Of a stretch of 64,000 nt of DNA, positions 35,908-47,394 are shown piece after piece (positions within the stretch are counted from its first letter, which is position 1; the number at the start of each line of letters is the position of its first letter). The DNA comes from Cellulophaga sp. L1A9 (GTDB taxonomy: Bacteria > Bacteroidota > Bacteroidia > Flavobacteriales > Flavobacteriaceae): NCBI RefSeq assembly GCF_009797025.1, contig NZ_CP047027.1, forward strand, positions 3,782,001 through 3,846,000, written 5' to 3'. The notes beneath the pieces were generated by a model. That model was not told the origin of the DNA, did no database searches, and saw nothing but the letters and a program-made list of their open reading frames with translations. The position numbers and the translations under genes are program-made.

Positions 35908-38900
35908 ATGTATTCTGCTAATAAAAATAAATTAAAACTAAAAAAAACTAGTTTAATGACTATAGCTCTAAAACATATCAAACAAATTTTATTAATTATT
36001 TGCATATGTTTTAGTTTATCTGGTTCATGTATTTTAAGCGCTCAAAATTTTGAAAAGTTTTCGAATAAAGAAGGGTTTAATCAAAATACGGTAATTACAA
36101 TAACCAAAGACCTTTATGGTTTATTATGGTTTGGCACTCCTAATGGCCTTATAAAATATGACGGGTACGACTTTACAACCTATACCACGCAAAGCAAAAG
36201 CGACGGGAGCATATCAAGTAATTACATTACACATTTATATAATGATCCTTCTGGTTTATTATGGATAGGTACCAAACAAGGAATAAATGTATATGTGCCC
36301 TGGCTTGAAAAATTTCATACCATACCTATAGATTCTAAATTAAACATTAGCCATATTAGCTCTGGTCCTAATGGAGCAATTTGGTTCTCGGGCGAAAATA
36401 AATTATATGCTTGCAATATTGAAGATGTTATTGATGGCGTTTTTAAAGTATCAAATATTTCTTTAGATGCTTACACCAACATAGCTACTATAAAACAATT
36501 CAGTTTTACGGATAACAACGCACTGCTCTTAGCTACTTCTAAAGGTCTTAAAGAAGCTTTTTTCAGTAAGGAATCAACAGGTATTAATTCAAGAATTGAA
36601 AAAATAATTGATTTTGAAAATTTTCATAATTACAATATTTCTACAATAAAAAACATAAAAGACATGCTTTGGATAGGGACCTTTGATGGTTTATTCAAAA
36701 CAAGTTTTAAAAATAGTCGCATACAAATTATTCGTAAATATGATATTGGTGATATCAAATCCCCTATAAGAATAAATACTATTTTTGAAGATAACAATAA
36801 TATTGTTTGGGTTGGAACAGAAAAACATGGTCTTTTAAAATATCTAGAAAAAGAAGACAGGTTTTTAAACTATTTACATACTCAGAAAAATGAAAATGGA
36901 CTGAGCAGTAATATTATCAATGCCCTTTATCAAGACAATTATAATGTTTTATGGATTGGAACAGGGCAAGGAGGTATTAATAAATTGGACATTGCTCAAA
37001 AGCAATTTATTAACTATTCAAAAAACCCATATGACAAACACTCTATCTCTGATAATTTAATAAATTCCATTTTGGAAGATAGTAAAGGTAAATTATGGAT
37101 CTCCACATATAATAAAGACTTATTTAGAAGTACCGAAATAATTAATGATAAAACCGTAAACAACATTAAGTTTGAAAATGTATTAAATCAAAATAGTTTA
37201 AAAGAAGACTCTGATATAATAACAAATATATATGAAGACAAAGCAGGATATATCTGGTTTGCTACAGATTCAAATATAATGGTTTACAATCCTTTAAAAA
37301 ACAATTTTAAACATGTTGATTTTAAACATAACGGAAAAATAATTCCTAAACAATTATACCATATTATCCACCAAATAGATGAGAACCATTTACTTTTTGC
37401 AGGTAATCAAATTAAAATAGTAGAAAATCCATGGACTAGCATAAAAAATAAAACACATCCTGAATTAGAAGTTAAAAGCATTTTAGATTTTGATTATAAA
37501 ATTGTATTTCAGACCCTAATAATAGACAAAATATAAAAAACTATGGTTCGGAACCAGTAAAGGTTTGCTGTATGGAACTTTTGATGGAAAAAAAATCAAT
37601 ATTGAGAATCAAATTTCTGATGAAGGAAATAACAGATTGAAATTAAGCTACTCAACTGTTTTCTCACTCTATGAAGACCCTAAAGGCAATATTTGGGTTG
37701 GTACATTTGGTGGTGGGTTAAATAAAATAACTTTAGATGATACTGGTACGCCAATTAAAATAGATTATTTCAGGAAAAACGATATTTTACCAGATGATGC
37801 CATTTATGGTATTTTACCAGAAAACGACACCAACCTATGGCTTAGTACAGATATGGGATTAGTTAAATTTAATACTGAGACTACTAAAACAAATGTTTAC
37901 GATGTAAGAGACGATGGTTTAGCTCAAAACAATTTTAGAAAAGGTGCATATTTTAAAGGTTCATCTGGCTATTTTTATTTTGGAGGATTAAATGGTTTAA
38001 CACTTTTTAAACCTAAAAATATTCAATTAAACACCACGCCTCCAAAAATAATAATCACGGCTTTACTTGTAAATAATAAAGTAATAAAAATTGGTGAGAA
38101 GCTTGATGATAATGTTGTTCTAAATAAGTCCATTTCAGAAACAGAAAGCATTTCTATAAGCCAAAACGAACACATTGTTGCTTTTCAATTGGTAGCAGAA
38201 CACACCTCTACGCCATCGAAAAATAAATTAGCTTACAGACTAAAGGGGTTTTACGATACTTGGATTGAAGATCCAAACGGAAAAACTACAGCAACCTATA
38301 CTAATCTTTCTGCGGGCGATTATGTGTTTCAGGTAAAAGCCTCAAACGGTGATGGTGTTTGGAGCAACGAAATAAAGAGCTTAGCTGTTGTAATTTTACC
38401 ACCATGGTATCAAACTTGGTGGAGTTATTTGCTTTTTGTTTTACTAACCGTTTTAATATGTGCTGGTATTATTATTTATTTTGTTCAGCATGAAAAGCTA
38501 AAACAGCGCTTAAAATATGAACAACTCGACAAAGAACGATTGGACACCATAAACCAAGGGAAATTTAGATATTTTACCAATATATCACATGAATTTAGAA
38601 CACCACTTACGTTAATTTCAGGACCGCTTGAGCATATAATTTCCATTAATAAAGATTCCGAAAAGACTAAGTATTTAGCTATTATCCAAAAGAATACCAA
38701 ACGGCTACTTAGTTTAGTAGATCAATTAATAACCTTTAGAAAAGCAGAGCAAGGTTATTTAGACTTAAATTTTAGTCAGAATACTTTAGGAGGTTTTATA
38801 TACCCAACTACAGAAGCATTTGAAAATTATGCTACCGAAAAAAACATAAATTTCTTTTACAAAGTTAATTCTCCTAATGAATACATTGTAATAGACACAG

Positions 38901-40105
38901 AAAAAGTAGAACGAATCCTTTTCAATTTACTATCTAACGCCTTTAAAAATACACCTGCCAACGGAAACATTAGTATCGAATCTGATATCATTCATAAAAA
39001 CGGAACAAAAATGATACAAATAGATGTTATAGACAATGGCAAAGGGATACCTGCAGAAGATTTGGATAATATTTTCGAAAGATTTTACCAATTAGGAAAC
39101 AATGAAAATAAATTAAGTGGGGGTGGAATAGGTCTTACATTTTGTAAATCGCTTATCAATTTATTTGAAGGAGATATTTCTGTAAAAAGTGAACCTTTTA
39201 AAGAAACCAGGTTTACAGTTTTAATACCTACTGGTAGCATTAAAGATTATAATAATATTGAAGTAAACACCAATACAAAATCATTTATTAAAGATTGGGT
39301 ACCATTATCAACCGAATATAAAAATGAAACTTTAAATGATGAATTAAAGGAACATCATTTATTAATTGTTGAAGACGAAGAAGATGTACAAAACTTTTTA
39401 ACCAGTACACTTTCGAAAACATATTCTATTACCTTAGCAAATAACGGATTAGAAGGCCTGGAAAAAATAAAATTATGCGAACCAACACTTGTAATTAGTG
39501 ATGTCATGATGCCAGAAATGGACGGGTTTGCTTTTTGCGAAAAAATTAAATCAAACCCTGAAACCTGCCACATTCCTATATTACTACTCACGGCACTAGG
39601 TACTAACGAAGATATTATTAAAGGTTTAGAATTTGGAGCAGACGAATACCTTAGTAAGCCTTTCTCTATAAAAGTTTTAGAATTACGTATAAAAAAACTG
39701 ATTGAAAATCATATAAGAATAAAAGAACATTTCAAAAAGAACAGTACAATTCCTAAAAAAGGAATTGAATTATCTACGCGAGATAAAGCATTTTTAAGTG
39801 ATATTATTGAAGTTATTGAAGAAAATATTTCTGATTCCAATTTTGGTGTTGTAGAATTATCAGCAAAAATGAATTTAAGTACTTCTCATTTTTATAAACG
39901 ACTAAAACAACTTACAGGTCAAATTCCCAATGCTTATTTACGAAACTTTAGACTACAAAGGGCCGCAGAATTATTGAATAAAAATGATGGCGCCAATATT
40001 AATGAAGTGATGTATCAAATAGGTATTAGTTCTAAATCATATTTTTCTACCTCGTTTAAAAAATTACACGGAGTTACACCTTCTGAATATTCAAAAAAAA
40101 ATTAA
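35908..40105 (+). pseudogene. Hybrid two-component system regulator (HTCS), frameshifted
   Basis: The gene would encode ~1,400 residues: an N-terminal membrane signal, ~14 beta-propeller Reg_prop repeats (LLWFGTPNGLIKYDGYDF, LLWIGTKQGINVYV), a Y_Y_Y domain, a membrane helix near 38430-38480, a histidine kinase (ISHEFRTPLTLISG, ATPase motif DNGKGIPAEDLD), a receiver (VISDVMMPEMDGF) and an AraC-type HTH (GISSKSYFSTSFKKLHGVTP). The frame stops at 37536. Inserting one A in the A-rich stretch 37525-37535 restores DKNIKKLWFGTSKGL, so a single-base deletion (or sequencing error) splits the gene in the propeller. It should sense the oligosaccharide and activate the SusC/SusD operon downstream. Confidence 0.88.
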
Positions 40106-40592
40106 TTAATTCACAATCTTTTAAAATTATTTAAAAGTAGTTTTTTTTAGAGTATTTATTGTCTCACTTCCAAAAACGGGGAATTTTGTTCTCAAAGAAA
40201 CGACTAACCAATTTGCATTTGTTTATAAGTTTCCTGTTTTTCTTGTTCACTTATTGCTTCCATTTAGTCCTAAATAACAAGATGAATTCAAAATTACCTT
40301 ACATCTCTTTTTAAATGAATTACTCTTATTAATTTATTCTTTTTTTAGATAAAATAAAAATTGCAGAGGTAAAATAAAGAATTAGAAAATTTCGAATTCT
40401 ATTTTGGCTACCAAAAACAAATATTAGGTAATAAAAGCATAAAAATTTAGAAAATCGGTTTTTTGAGCAACAAAAAAAGTGATTTAAGAAATACATTTTT
40501 AGGATTTGACACTAAATTTGGCATACAAACTAAAAAGTGTTTTATAAATCAAGTTGGAATTATAAAACCTAACTATTAACTAAACTAAAATT
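40106..40592. other. 487-bp regulatory gap before susC
   Basis: AT-rich and without genes. By position it should carry the promoter and the HTCS binding site for the susC/susD operon; I could not pick out a clear operator. Confidence 0.4.
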
Positions 40593-43500
40593 ATGAAAAA
40601 ATTATTAAGTGCATTTATGTTGTTTAACTCAATGCTGTTATTGGGTCAAATGCAGAATGTTTCTGGGCTTGTTGTAGATAAAAATGAAAACCCTCTTCCT
40701 GGTGCTACAATAATTGTAAAAGGAAGTAAAGTTGGTGGTGTCACCGATTTTGAAGGGAACTTTACGATCAAAGTTTCAGAACCAGTAGATGATAAATTAT
40801 TAATAGTTTCTTATATTGGATATAAAGAACAACTTGTTTCTTTATTGAGTAATAGGAATCTTAAAATTATCATGTTAGAAGATACCGGGGCCTTAGATGA
40901 GGTAGTTGTTATTGGTTATGGTTCGGTAAAGAAGAGCGATTTAACGGGAGCTGTTGTATCCGTAAAAGCTGAAGAGATTACCAAAGTAGGAGCCGTATCT
41001 TTAGATCAGGCATTGGCTGGTAGAGCAGCAGGTGTATTGGTAACACAAACCTCTGGTGTTCCAGGTGCTGGGGCAAGTATTAGAATTAGAGGTATTACTT
41101 CTACGAATGGTTCAGAACCTTTGTATGTTGTAGATGGTATCCCTTTTGATAACGAGCAAATAGAGGGCTTAAATGCTGAAAGTCAATCAGCGAGTATGAG
41201 TCCTTTGTCAACAATTAACCCGTCTGATATAGAGTCTATTGAGGTTTTAAAAGATGCTTCTTCTACGGCTATTTACGGATCAAGAGGGGCAAACGGAGTT
41301 ATTTTAATTACTACAAAAACAGGAAAGTCAGGGAAAGGAAAAGTGCAAATTAGCTCTGATACTGGTTTGGCACAGATAAGAAAATATTATGATGTACTTG
41401 ATGCTAATGAGTATACTATAGTTAGGAACGAGGCGTATACAAATGATGGTGATCCAAATCGTGTTTCTCAAGATGATTTACAAAGTGCTCTTGCAGGAGA
41501 GTTGCCTACAACAAATTGGCAAGATGAAATCTTTAGAACAGGTCAAAGTACAAATTTTAATGTAGGTATAAGTGGAGGTAGTGAGGCTACTACATATAAT
41601 TTTTCTACTAATATTTCCAATATTGATGGAATACTTAAAGGAACAGATTTTAATCGTATCGCAAGTCGTTTGAATTTAGATACAAAGGTGAATGATAAAT
41701 TGTCCTTTGGAACAAGAATTAATTACACAAATGTAACGTCAAATCAAAAAAGTACATCAACGAATACAGAAGGTGCATACGGAACAAATAGTGTTATTAG
41801 TAGAGCGCTTAGAACCGCACCAACTGTTGCTTCTGATGCTGTTTTTGAGTTTGATGATGTTGATGGGACTAATGGTGACTTGACTTTATATTCTCCATTA
41901 GAAGCTTTAGAAGGTAATATATATAATAACATTGTGAATGAATTTAGAGGAAGTGTGTTCTTGAAATACGAACTAAATAAAAAGATGTACTTTAGGTCAG
42001 ATGTATCCTATTATACTAGATATGTTGGACAAACATTTTATCAGTTAAAATCTCTTTCTACAAGAAGCGGTACTCAAGATGGTAGAAGTGGATGGGCAAA
42101 AACCCAGGATAGTAGGTCTACGGGACTTGTAAATCAAAATACTTTTAATTATAATTTTGATTTTGGGAAGAAACACAAATTCACAACAATGATTGGTCAG
42201 TCTATCAATACGAGTGAGAGTTTTTCTGTTAGAACGTCGAATTTTGGTTTTGCTAATGATATTTTAGGTATCTATGACCCAGGATCTGCAACATATCAAG
42301 ATGATGATGTTATTAGTGCTGTTGATTCTAACTTGCTTTCATTCTTTGGTAGGTTAAATTATAATTATAACAGTAAGTTACTTTTTACATTTACGGCTAG
42401 AGCGGATGCTTCTTCAAGATTTGCAGAAAATAATAAATGGGGGTTTTTCCCAGCAGCAGCTGCGGCATACAATCTTCATAAAGAGAATTTTATCAAAAAC
42501 ACGAATGTAATATCCAATTTAAAATTAAGATTAAGTTACGGATATTCTGGAAATCAATCTGTGTCACCATATCAATCATTGTCTATTCTAGGAACAGATC
42601 AACATATCTTTGGAGATGGTAGTGGAGGTGAAGCTGCAACTACAATTGTTGCTCCTTCACAATTACCAAATGCAGATTTAAAATGGGAATATACAAAGCA
42701 GTTAGATTTTGGAATAGATTTTGGATTGTATGAAAATAAAATTACAGGTACTGTAGAATACTATAATAAATTAACAGATGATTTACTCTTTAATGGTATA
42801 GCGATTCCTTCGCATTCTGGTTTTACTTCATACACTAAAAATTATGGATCACTTGAAACTAATGGATTTGAGTTTTCTATGAATGCTCATATTATTAGCA
42901 AACCAAAATTTAGTTGGACTTTAGGAGGAAATGTAAGTTTTGGAAAAACAATAGTTAAAGATTTGGCAGAAGATTATGTTCAAGCTGGTTTACAATGGGG
43001 TATTGTTACAGACACTCAAAGATTAATTATAGGTGAAGAATTTGGTGCTTTCTACGGATATAAAACTGCTGGAATAGCTCAGTTTGATGATTTTCAAGAA
43101 TTTCAAGGACTTTCAGAACAGGAGCGCATAGATACATATAATGCAAATCCAACAGCCAACTATACATTGGTTGAAGAAGTAGCAGGAAAAGCACCTAGAA
43201 GTACTACACAGCTAAACCCAGGGGCACAATTATATGAGGATATTGATGGAAATGGAATTATAAACGGGGAGGATCAACAAGTAATTGGTAGAGCACAACC
43301 TGATGTGGTTTTTGGAATAAATAATTCATTCTCATTTGGAAATATTGACCTTAGCTTCTTCATAGATGGACAAGTAGGTAATGAGATTGCTAACATGATG
43401 TCTTTACAGACCTTAGCTTTTAGTGGTAACCAGCAATCGAGTATAGTTAAGGAGGCTTGGACAGCTACAGATCCAAGCTCAGTTTATCCAAGATTAAATA

Positions 43501-43793
43501 GCGAAAATAATGGACAATATGTTTTTAGTGATAGGTTTATTGAAAATGGTTCATTTATTAGGTTGCAAAATATAACCTTAGGTTATATTTTCCCTAGAAA
43601 GGTAACGCAAAGTTTAGGACTGAATAATCTGAGATTATACACTTCAGCATCAAATTTATTTGTACTTACTAAGTATTCTGGATATAATCCTGATGTTTCG
43701 CTTTCAGGAACCAGAGTTATAAGTCTTGGTCATGATAATGCGGCCTATCCTGTTCCTTCTTTAATAAGAATTGGAGTTAATGTACAATTTTAA
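40593..43793 (+). CDS. SusC-like TonB-dependent outer-membrane transporter
   Basis: 1,066 residues: signal peptide (1-19), CarboxypepD_reg-like domain (residues ~22-100; VSGLVVDKNENPLPGATIIV), a short linker that includes the Ton-box region, plug domain (VVIGYGSVKKSDLTGAVVSV, IRIRGITSTNGSEPLYVVDG, EVLKDASSTAIYGSRGANGV) and a 22-strand barrel ending in IRIGVNVQF, with the expected C-terminal Phe. It imports oligosaccharides with energy from TonB/ExbBD. The susD-like gene follows after 14 bp, so the two are co-transcribed. Confidence 0.96.
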   Translation: MKKLLSAFMLFNSMLLLGQMQNVSGLVVDKNENPLPGATIIVKGSKVGGVTDFEGNFTIKVSEPVDDKLLIVSYIGYKEQLVSLLSNRNLKIIMLEDTGALDEVVVIGYGSVKKSDLTGAVVSVKAEEITKVGAVSLDQALAGRAAGVLVTQTSGVPGAGASIRIRGITSTNGSEPLYVVDGIPFDNEQIEGLNAESQSASMSPLSTINPSDIESIEVLKDASSTAIYGSRGANGVILITTKTGKSGKGKVQISSDTGLAQIRKYYDVLDANEYTIVRNEAYTNDGDPNRVSQDDLQSALAGELPTTNWQDEIFRTGQSTNFNVGISGGSEATTYNFSTNISNIDGILKGTDFNRIASRLNLDTKVNDKLSFGTRINYTNVTSNQKSTSTNTEGAYGTNSVISRALRTAPTVASDAVFEFDDVDGTNGDLTLYSPLEALEGNIYNNIVNEFRGSVFLKYELNKKMYFRSDVSYYTRYVGQTFYQLKSLSTRSGTQDGRSGWAKTQDSRSTGLVNQNTFNYNFDFGKKHKFTTMIGQSINTSESFSVRTSNFGFANDILGIYDPGSATYQDDDVISAVDSNLLSFFGRLNYNYNSKLLFTFTARADASSRFAENNKWGFFPAAAAAYNLHKENFIKNTNVISNLKLRLSYGYSGNQSVSPYQSLSILGTDQHIFGDGSGGEAATTIVAPSQLPNADLKWEYTKQLDFGIDFGLYENKITGTVEYYNKLTDDLLFNGIAIPSHSGFTSYTKNYGSLETNGFEFSMNAHIISKPKFSWTLGGNVSFGKTIVKDLAEDYVQAGLQWGIVTDTQRLIIGEEFGAFYGYKTAGIAQFDDFQEFQGLSEQERIDTYNANPTANYTLVEEVAGKAPRSTTQLNPGAQLYEDIDGNGIINGEDQQVIGRAQPDVVFGINNSFSFGNIDLSFFIDGQVGNEIANMMSLQTLAFSGNQQSSIVKEAWTATDPSSVYPRLNSENNGQYVFSDRFIENGSFIRLQNITLGYIFPRKVTQSLGLNNLRLYTSASNLFVLTKYSGYNPDVSLSGTRVISLGHDNAAYPVPSLIRIGVNVQF

Positions 43794-43807
43794 AAAAAAA
43801 CTAAAAA

Positions 43808-45496
43808 ATGAAAAGTATATATAAAATTTTATTGACGATTTCTTTATCATCGGTAGTTTCTTGTGAAGGATTTTTAGAAGAAAATCCTCCAACATTTATT
43901 TCTACTGCTAACTTTTATCAAGATGAGAGCCAGGCTAGATCTGGATTAGATGCTGCCTACAACTCATTGGATAATCACAGTTCTGTAACATCTGCTTATG
44001 GGTTTTCATGGCCTATGTTAGATTTGGGGACAGATGATGTTTCTTCTAAGCTGAATGAAAATAATGAAAGTCCTGATTTTCTATCTCATAATATATCGTC
44101 TACCCTCCGTTTTATAAATTTAAGACAACAATATGCAATATGGTGGCAAGGAATTTCTAGAGCAAATTATGCAATGGAAAATATTCCTAACGTACCAGAT
44201 ATGGATGATGCGACCAAGAATAGTATGGTTGGTGAGGCTAGAGCATTAAGAGCGCTTTATTATTTGCATTTGGTTAAAACATTTGGAGATGTACCGTTAA
44301 TGTTGAATTATGTATCTACGGAAGCTCAAATAAATGTAGATAGAGCACCGGTAGATGATGTGTACGATGAGATAATTATTCCAGATCTTAAGTTTGCAGA
44401 AGAACACTGCGAAGATGCACTTCATTTTGGAAGAGTTACTAAATGGACTGCAAAAATAATTTTGGCTGATGTGTATCTAACGAGAGCAGGTTGGAGAAGA
44501 ACATCTCAAGGTGAATTTGTACAAGGAGATCCTGTTAATTGGGCATTAGCTCGAGATAAGGCATTAGAAATTATTGAGAATTCTCCTCATTCTTTAAATA
44601 CAGTACCAGAGGTTGATGGACTTCATGTGACGCCATCTTATGGAGTAGCATGGAACAATCCTTTTACTAGTGAATCGATGATGGAAGTAGCAACTTTAGC
44701 TGAAGATGGTTTAGGATCTCGATTAAGTAAAGGATGTGCAGCCTCTAATAGTGGTGTTAGTTATTGGGGACTTTTTAGTGCTCAACCATTATTAGATGAA
44801 GGAAATTCGTCTACAGTTTCTCAAATGAGGTTTCCTGGTAAGCCAGGTACAGCTGGGAATTATATACCAACTCCAAATCTTTACAGAGCTTTTGAAGATG
44901 GAGATATTAGAGGAGAATGGAGTTTAATGACTAGGTATAAAACAGCTGATGGTACTGAGTATGTAATAGCACCAGTATTTAGAAAATATGTAGATATAGA
45001 TTATTATTTAGGATTACCAGAGACATCGCAGTTTAGAACCAATTCTAACTTTATATTATATAGATATGCAGATGCACTTTTGATCTATGCAGAGGCAGCA
45101 AATGAAGCAGAAGGATCACCAAGTGATTTGGCATATGGTGCAGTAAACCAGATAAGAAGAAGGGCTTTTGAAGTTACAGATGATTCTAGAGACTTTTCAG
45201 GTCTTTCACAAGAAGAATTTAGAACTGCAGTATGGCTAGAAAGAAGACGTGAGTTTAATGGAGAAGTTAAGAGACGTTTTGATTTAATTAGAACCAATCG
45301 TTTGTTTACTGCTACAGATCCTTCTGTACCTAATCAAATGGATAGATTTTGGAGTGAAGAGGAAGATTCTGCAACAGAATATACAAACATGCATATTTTA
45401 TATGGTAGTGCGCCTTTTCCTGATAGAGAATGGTTATTGCCTATTCCTCAGGTTGATATAACTTTGACAGGTTGGGAACAAAACGAAGGTTATTAA
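43808..45496 (+). CDS. SusD-like surface glycan-binding lipoprotein
   Basis: 562 residues with a lipoprotein signal (LSSVVSC, lipobox Cys20). RagB/SusD features: ENPPTFISTANFYQDESQAR, GEARALRALYYLHLVKTFGD and RADALLIYAEAANEA-type TPR helices, ERRREFNGEVKRRFDLIRTN. It caps the SusC barrel and binds the glycan. An inverted repeat after the stop may separate it from the fucosidase gene. Confidence 0.95.
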   Translation: MKSIYKILLTISLSSVVSCEGFLEENPPTFISTANFYQDESQARSGLDAAYNSLDNHSSVTSAYGFSWPMLDLGTDDVSSKLNENNESPDFLSHNISSTLRFINLRQQYAIWWQGISRANYAMENIPNVPDMDDATKNSMVGEARALRALYYLHLVKTFGDVPLMLNYVSTEAQINVDRAPVDDVYDEIIIPDLKFAEEHCEDALHFGRVTKWTAKIILADVYLTRAGWRRTSQGEFVQGDPVNWALARDKALEIIENSPHSLNTVPEVDGLHVTPSYGVAWNNPFTSESMMEVATLAEDGLGSRLSKGCAASNSGVSYWGLFSAQPLLDEGNSSTVSQMRFPGKPGTAGNYIPTPNLYRAFEDGDIRGEWSLMTRYKTADGTEYVIAPVFRKYVDIDYYLGLPETSQFRTNSNFILYRYADALLIYAEAANEAEGSPSDLAYGAVNQIRRRAFEVTDDSRDFSGLSQEEFRTAVWLERRREFNGEVKRRFDLIRTNRLFTATDPSVPNQMDRFWSEEEDSATEYTNMHILYGSAPFPDREWLLPIPQVDITLTGWEQNEGY

Positions 45497-45508
45497 AAAT
45501 GAAACAAC

Positions 45509-45552
45509 CAAGAGGAGTGGCTTATTTAACCGATTCGCCCCTTCTCTTGCTT
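45509..45552 (+). terminator. Hairpin between susD-like gene and GH29 gene
   Basis: AAGAGGAGTGGC and GCCCCTTCTCTT are imperfect complements (10 of 12) around a 16-nt loop. No T run follows directly, so it may attenuate or process the transcript, or reduce expression of downstream genes relative to susC/susD. Confidence 0.4.
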
Positions 45553-45575
45553 AAAAGAAATAATATTAATAAAAA

Positions 45576-47387
45576 ATGAATATATTTAATAAAAGTAATT
45601 TATCCCTTGTAGTCTTTTGTCTATTAATCGCTTTTTCTAGTAGAGCTCAAGTCAAAACAGAAAGTATGGATAAAATGTGGGGGGAATCTAATGTTTCACC
45701 GGACGCTTTAAAAAGCGGAAAAGGTAAATTCTTTGATGAAAGTAATTTCGGAATGTTCATTCATTGGGGTTTATTCTCAAATCTCGGAGGTGTTTGGAAC
45801 AATAAAACTTATTATGGTATTGGCGAATGGATTATGAATCCAAGAATGGCGGGAATACCTGTTGAAGATTACAAGCAAATTGCAAATGACTTTAATCCAA
45901 CTGGTTTTGATGCAAAAAAAATAGCACAATTAGCCAAAGATGCTGGAATGAAATACATTGTAATTACTAGTAAGCATCACGAAGGTTTTGCTATGTTCGA
46001 CTCTAAAGTAAGCGATTTTAACATTGTAGACGCTACCCCTTTTGGACGAGACCCAATGCACGAGTTAGCAGATGCTTGTCATGAAATAGGTTTAGGTTTC
46101 GGGTTTTATTACTCGCACAACCAAGATTGGACAGCTCCTGGAGGTAAAGGAGGTCCTAAGACAGATGAAAATGGAAAAGAAGCTATTTTTAAAGATTACT
46201 TCTATAATAAATGCAAACCTCAGGTAAAAGAGATTTGTACAAATTATGGTGATATAGATTTTGTATGGTTTGATACACCTGGAGATATGCCAAAGGAATA
46301 TGTAGAAGAATTAGCTGCTATGGTTAGAGAATTACAACCAAAAGCCATGATGTGTAGTCGCGTTGGCTATGGTTTGGGCGATTATGCCAGTGTTGGCGAT
46401 ATGGAAGTTCCAACAAAACGTATTGAAGGTTTATGGGAAACATGCGATACTAATAATGATTCATGGTCTTATGCTTGGTACGATAATAATTTTAAAAGTC
46501 CAAAAGTCATTTTAAGTAGATTATTGGAAACAGTAGCACGTGGTGGTTCTTATTTGTTTAATGTAGGTCCAAACGAATTAGGAATTGTTCCAGAAATTGG
46601 CGCTGAATTTTTAAGAGAAACAGGAAAATGGCTAAAAAGATATCCTCAAGTGGTTTATGATGCCGGCTATTCTCCATGGGATTATAAATTACCTTGGGGA
46701 GATGTTACAACAAAAGGTAACAAGATGTATTTAGCAGTTTCAGAATGGCCTACTGATGGTAAATTGTATTTACCTGGTTTAAAAACTAAAATCAAATCTG
46801 CTAAAATTCTAAATCCTGAAGGAAGAGATCAAAAAATTAAATTTAAACAAGGAAAAGACAATTGGGTTACTTTTAATGTTCCCTTTAAAGCTCCGGATCA
46901 TTTAATTTCCATTATAGAAGTTGAAGTTAATATCAAAAAGGGAGAAGACATAATTGCTGAAGACACAGCTTTAGGAATCTATCCAAATACAAGAACAGAA
47001 TTAATTACTGAGTTTGGAACTGTTAGCAATGCTACACAAGCAAACAAAAAATGGATGGAGAAGTTCGGTGAATGGAAACACGTCAACCAAGTTGGAAATT
47101 GGGAAGAAAATGGTCAAATATCTTGGAGTATCGACGTAAAAAAAGCTGGATATTACTATTTAGATTTAGATTATAGGGGTGCTGATCGTTTGGTTTGGAA
47201 AACAACAACAGATGAAGGTATTATAGTACAAAACCAACAAGCCGCTACCGAAAAGTATGTGTTTTACAATATGGGTATTTTAGAATTTAAAACCCCCGGA
47301 AAACACACCATAACAACAACTTTAGTAGAAGGAGATAGAAAAACAGCCAGTTTAAAATCAATAGCTTTAAGACCTATAAATGATTAA
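45576..47387 (+). CDS. GH29 alpha-L-fucosidase
   Basis: 603 residues with a signal peptide (1-24). GH29 landmarks: FGMFIHWGLFSNLGG, YIVITSKHHEGFAMFDS, GLGFGFYYSHNQDW, and the nucleophile in DFVWFDT (Asp at about residue 233), followed by GGSYLFNVGPNELG. The C-terminal ~130 residues form a beta-sandwich (NWEENGQISWSIDVKKAGYY) that resembles a carbohydrate-binding domain. It releases terminal alpha-L-fucose from the target glycan, probably in the periplasm. It lies downstream of susC/susD and 7 bp before the next gene. Confidence 0.93.
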   Translation: MNIFNKSNLSLVVFCLLIAFSSRAQVKTESMDKMWGESNVSPDALKSGKGKFFDESNFGMFIHWGLFSNLGGVWNNKTYYGIGEWIMNPRMAGIPVEDYKQIANDFNPTGFDAKKIAQLAKDAGMKYIVITSKHHEGFAMFDSKVSDFNIVDATPFGRDPMHELADACHEIGLGFGFYYSHNQDWTAPGGKGGPKTDENGKEAIFKDYFYNKCKPQVKEICTNYGDIDFVWFDTPGDMPKEYVEELAAMVRELQPKAMMCSRVGYGLGDYASVGDMEVPTKRIEGLWETCDTNNDSWSYAWYDNNFKSPKVILSRLLETVARGGSYLFNVGPNELGIVPEIGAEFLRETGKWLKRYPQVVYDAGYSPWDYKLPWGDVTTKGNKMYLAVSEWPTDGKLYLPGLKTKIKSAKILNPEGRDQKIKFKQGKDNWVTFNVPFKAPDHLISIIEVEVNIKKGEDIIAEDTALGIYPNTRTELITEFGTVSNATQANKKWMEKFGEWKHVNQVGNWEENGQISWSIDVKKAGYYYLDLDYRGADRLVWKTTTDEGIIVQNQQAATEKYVFYNMGILEFKTPGKHTITTTLVEGDRKTASLKSIALRPIND

Positions 47388-47394
47388 TTAGGAT

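Noticed and set aside
45509-45552. Riboswitch between susD and the fucosidase gene
   Set aside because: Only a simple hairpin is visible; no conserved riboswitch core.
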